Positions 4,940 through 6,746 of a stretch of 6,746 nucleotides of DNA are shown in pieces. Below the pieces are notes generated by a model. That model saw only the letters and a list, made by a program, of their open reading frames with translations, did not search any database and was not told the DNA's origin. The translations under genes were made by a program, and so were the position numbers. The stretch is from Desulfuromusa sp. (GTDB taxonomy: Bacteria > Desulfobacterota > Desulfuromonadia > Desulfuromonadales > Geopsychrobacteraceae), in assembly GCA_029934095.1 (NCBI GenBank), contig JAOZMV010000079.1, positions 1-6,746 of the forward strand, given 5' to 3'. Within the stretch, counting starts at the first letter, position 1; every line of letters starts with the position of its first letter.

Positions 4940-6136
4940 TTATCTCTCCACCAAGGCCATATGTTTATTGTACCAGTTCATGAAAATAGAGGTCGACAGA
5001 CTGAAGAACAGGTAAACCACCATGATCATAGCTACCCCTTCAATCGCCTGACCGGTCTGGTTGATCGTGGTGTTGGCTACAGCAACAAAATCGGCATACC
5101 CTATAGCAACAGCCAGGGAACTGTTTTTCGTCAAGTTGAGCATCTGGCTGGTCAATGGTGGAATAATAACTCGTAATGCCTGGGGGAAAATAACCAGATG
5201 GAGAACCTGTCCTGGCCGCAGAGCAATGGCTTTGGCCGCTTCAATTTGCCCTTGACTGATAGATTGAATCCCTGCCCGGACAATTTCAGCAACAAAGGCT
5301 GATGTGTAGAGGACCAGCCCCAGCAATAGAGCACTGAACTCCGGGCTAAATGTCAATCCACCCTGGAAATTGAAGCCGCGCAGCTCCGGCATGTTCATGG
5401 CGGTTGGAGCCCCATAAAGAGCCCAGATTAATATTGGCAAGAACAGTGCTGCTGCTATGGTGATGCGTGCTGCCGGAAAGGCTTTTCCGGTCAATTCCTG
5501 ACGCTGATATCCCCATCGGTTCAGAAACCAGCCCCCGACCAATACCGCAAGGAACATCCAGCCCATTGCTGTGTGGGCACTATGAGCTTCCGGTATCGCA
5601 AAAATGAAACCCCGGTTACAAAAGAAAACCCCCTCGATCGGATTCAATGCCTGGCGCGGTGCGGGAAAAGACTCATAAAAAATGGCATACCAGAAAAATA
5701 GTTGCAGCAGGATTGGAATATTCTGCATCACTTCAATAAATCCAGCGGCTACTTTGGAGAGAAGCCAATTGCTGGAGAGTCGTGCGATGCCAATAAAGCT
5801 GCCAAGAATTGTGGTCAGAATAATGCCGATAAATGCGACTTGGAGAGTATTGAGGACTCCGACCCACAGAGCTCTGGCATAGCTGTCGGCAGCCGAATAG
5901 CGGATCAGTGATTCGCCAATCTCAAAAGAGGCTTCTTTGCCCAGAAAACCAAAACCGGTCGCAATCGATTGACGAGCCAGGTTGGCCTGAGTGTTACTGA
6001 ACAGGTAATAACTGACCCCACTGACCAGAAAGAGGGCAATGATTTGCACCCCGATTGCCCGTTTTCCTGCGTCACGCCAGAAAGGGATTGCTGCCTCGAT
6101 TGTGTCTGCTGATATGGAGGTATCTTGCGGTTTCAA
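4940..6136 (-). CDS. aapQ: General L-amino-acid ABC transporter permease AapQ
   Basis: The 398-residue permease pairs with AapM to form the channel. The family pattern is evident: PFWRD (18-22) before the first membrane helix (about 27-46), then ANLARQSIATGFGFLGKEASFEIGESLIRY in the segment 51-80, DSYARALWVGVLNTLQVAFIG (84-104), MQNIPILLQLFFWY (137-150), and an EAA loop IEAAKAIALRPGQVLHLVIFPQALRVIIPP (298-327). Length fits AapQ/BztB (about 400). The start is uncertain: the only in-frame start at the expected place is TTG at 6136, with a weak GGGAA site seven bases upstream. An ATG at 6141 is in another frame and meets a TGA after two codons. The TTG gives a 17-residue N-terminus before PFWRD, which is normal for the family. 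Confidence 0.93.
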   Translation of the reverse strand: MKPQDTSISADTIEAAIPFWRDAGKRAIGVQIIALFLVSGVSYYLFSNTQANLARQSIATGFGFLGKEASFEIGESLIRYSAADSYARALWVGVLNTLQVAFIGIILTTILGSFIGIARLSSNWLLSKVAAGFIEVMQNIPILLQLFFWYAIFYESFPAPRQALNPIEGVFFCNRGFIFAIPEAHSAHTAMGWMFLAVLVGGWFLNRWGYQRQELTGKAFPAARITIAAALFLPILIWALYGAPTAMNMPELRGFNFQGGLTFSPEFSALLLGLVLYTSAFVAEIVRAGIQSISQGQIEAAKAIALRPGQVLHLVIFPQALRVIIPPLTSQMLNLTKNSSLAVAIGYADFVAVANTTINQTGQAIEGVAMIMVVYLFFSLSTSIFMNWYNKHMALVER

Positions 6137-6150
6137 ATCATAGTTCCCGA

Positions 6151-6195
6151 GAAAGGAAAAAAGGGCGCCGCCGAAGCAGTAACGTTTCGGCGGCG
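6151..6195 (-). terminator. Hairpin terminator/attenuator between aapJ and aapQ
   Basis: On the minus strand, a perfect 10-bp GC-rich stem (CGCCGCCGAA 6195-6186 and its complement 6175-6166) with a 10-base loop is followed by GCCC and six T residues (6162-6157). This is a textbook intrinsic terminator placed 25 bases after the aapJ stop and 30 bases before aapQ. Its likely role is partial termination or 3'-end protection, so the periplasmic binding protein is made in excess over the membrane and ATPase subunits, as known for other binding-protein operons. Confidence 0.8.
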
Positions 6196-6219
6196 GAAAA
6201 TCAAATGACTAGAATAAAA

Positions 6220-6746
6220 TTATTTGAATGGAGGAGAATACATCAGGCCACCATTAGTCCAGAGAGCGTTAAGGCCGCGCTCAAGACCCAGCGAGGTGTT
6301 GACGCCGACATTGCGCTCAAAAACTTCACCATAGTTGCCAATTTGCTTAATGATGTTATAGGCCCATTTTTCGTCCAGGCCGAGAGATTTGCCATTTCCT
6401 GGGGAAACACCGAGGAAACGCTGGATAACCGGGCTTTTGCTCTTGAGCATTTTATCAACATTTTTGGAAGTAATGCCAAGCTCTTCAGCATTGATCATTG
6501 CCAGAACCGTGAAGTCAACGATATCCCTGAACTGGTCATCACCATGGCGTACAGCTGGTGCCAAAGGCTCTTTGGAAATGATCTCAGGAAGGATGATATA
6601 GCCTTTAGGATCGGCAGCGATGGCGCGGGTAGCTGCTAATTGGGAAGCATCGGAGGTTAAAACATCGCAACGGCCGGCAAAAAATGTTTTTGCCAGTTCT
6701 GCAGTTGATTCAATAACAACCGGTTTCCAGGACATGTTGTTGGTCC
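6220..6746 (-). CDS. aapJ: General L-amino-acid ABC transporter substrate-binding protein AapJ, C-terminal part (runs off right edge)
   Basis: The last 174 residues are visible; the start, signal peptide and promoter lie beyond base 6746. The frame is open to the edge (TNNMSWKPVVIES). Recognisable AapJ/BztA features are FFAGRCDVLTSDASQLAATR, ILPEIISKEPLAPAVRHGDD, NAEELGITSKNVD, LGLDEKWAYNIIKQIGNYGEVFERN, and a C-terminal LGLERGLNALWTNGGLMYSPP. The SKEPLAPAVRHGDD segment belongs to the second lobe of the type II binding fold and helps form the ligand site. The protein binds a range of L-amino acids in the periplasm and delivers them to AapQM. As first gene of the visible operon it is followed by a hairpin that should raise its level relative to the membrane subunits. 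Gene order J-Q-M-P is the classic one. Confidence 0.94.
   Translation of the reverse strand, partial: TNNMSWKPVVIESTAELAKTFFAGRCDVLTSDASQLAATRAIAADPKGYIILPEIISKEPLAPAVRHGDDQFRDIVDFTVLAMINAEELGITSKNVDKMLKSKSPVIQRFLGVSPGNGKSLGLDEKWAYNIIKQIGNYGEVFERNVGVNTSLGLERGLNALWTNGGLMYSPPFK

Noticed and set aside
6055..6639. A 194-residue plus-strand open frame.
   Set aside because: It lies antisense to the clearly conserved aapJ and aapQ coding regions and crosses the hairpin between them; it resembles no family I know.

Overview
The window reads as chromosomal DNA from a Gram-negative bacterium. The signs are periplasmic solute-binding proteins with Sec signal peptides, ABC permeases and a TAXI-type binding protein. 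The gene families and the repeat style suggest Desulfuromonadota (Desulfuromonas/Geobacter/Pelobacter relatives). That placement rests on memory of such genomes, not on a search. The theme is amino-acid uptake and use.

Layout. (1) 1-248, minus: the 5' end of a branched-chain amino-acid type periplasmic binding protein. (2) 249-731: a divergent spacer. On the minus strand it holds what looks like a complete leader attenuator: a promoter (TTGTTA-N17-AATAAT), an 11-codon leader peptide MLVVILTKKIL made mostly of Leu, Val and Ile, a GC-rich hairpin, and a T-rich tract. This is the most interesting element in the window. (3) 732-1019, plus: a DUF134/UPF0251 helix-turn-helix protein. (4) 1020-1245: repeat DNA, including a 146-bp set of three concentric inverted repeats. 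(5) 1331-1819, plus: a short, single-domain asparaginase-like protein. (6) 1991-2992, plus: a TAXI-family TRAP solute-binding protein with no TRAP permease gene visible. (7) 3048-6746, minus: an aapJ-aapQ-aapM-aapP operon for general L-amino-acid ABC uptake. aapJ runs off the right edge, and a strong hairpin terminator/attenuator lies between aapJ and aapQ.

How the parts may work together. The Aap system imports polar and other L-amino acids (including Asp, Asn, Glu, Gln in characterised relatives). The asparaginase-like protein could deamidate imported asparagine. The branched-chain binding protein upstream would be made when charged Leu/Val/Ile tRNA is scarce, if the attenuator works as read. 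The TAXI and Aap genes converge on a shared hairpin at 3001-3049. No rRNA, tRNA, CRISPR or transposase gene was seen.
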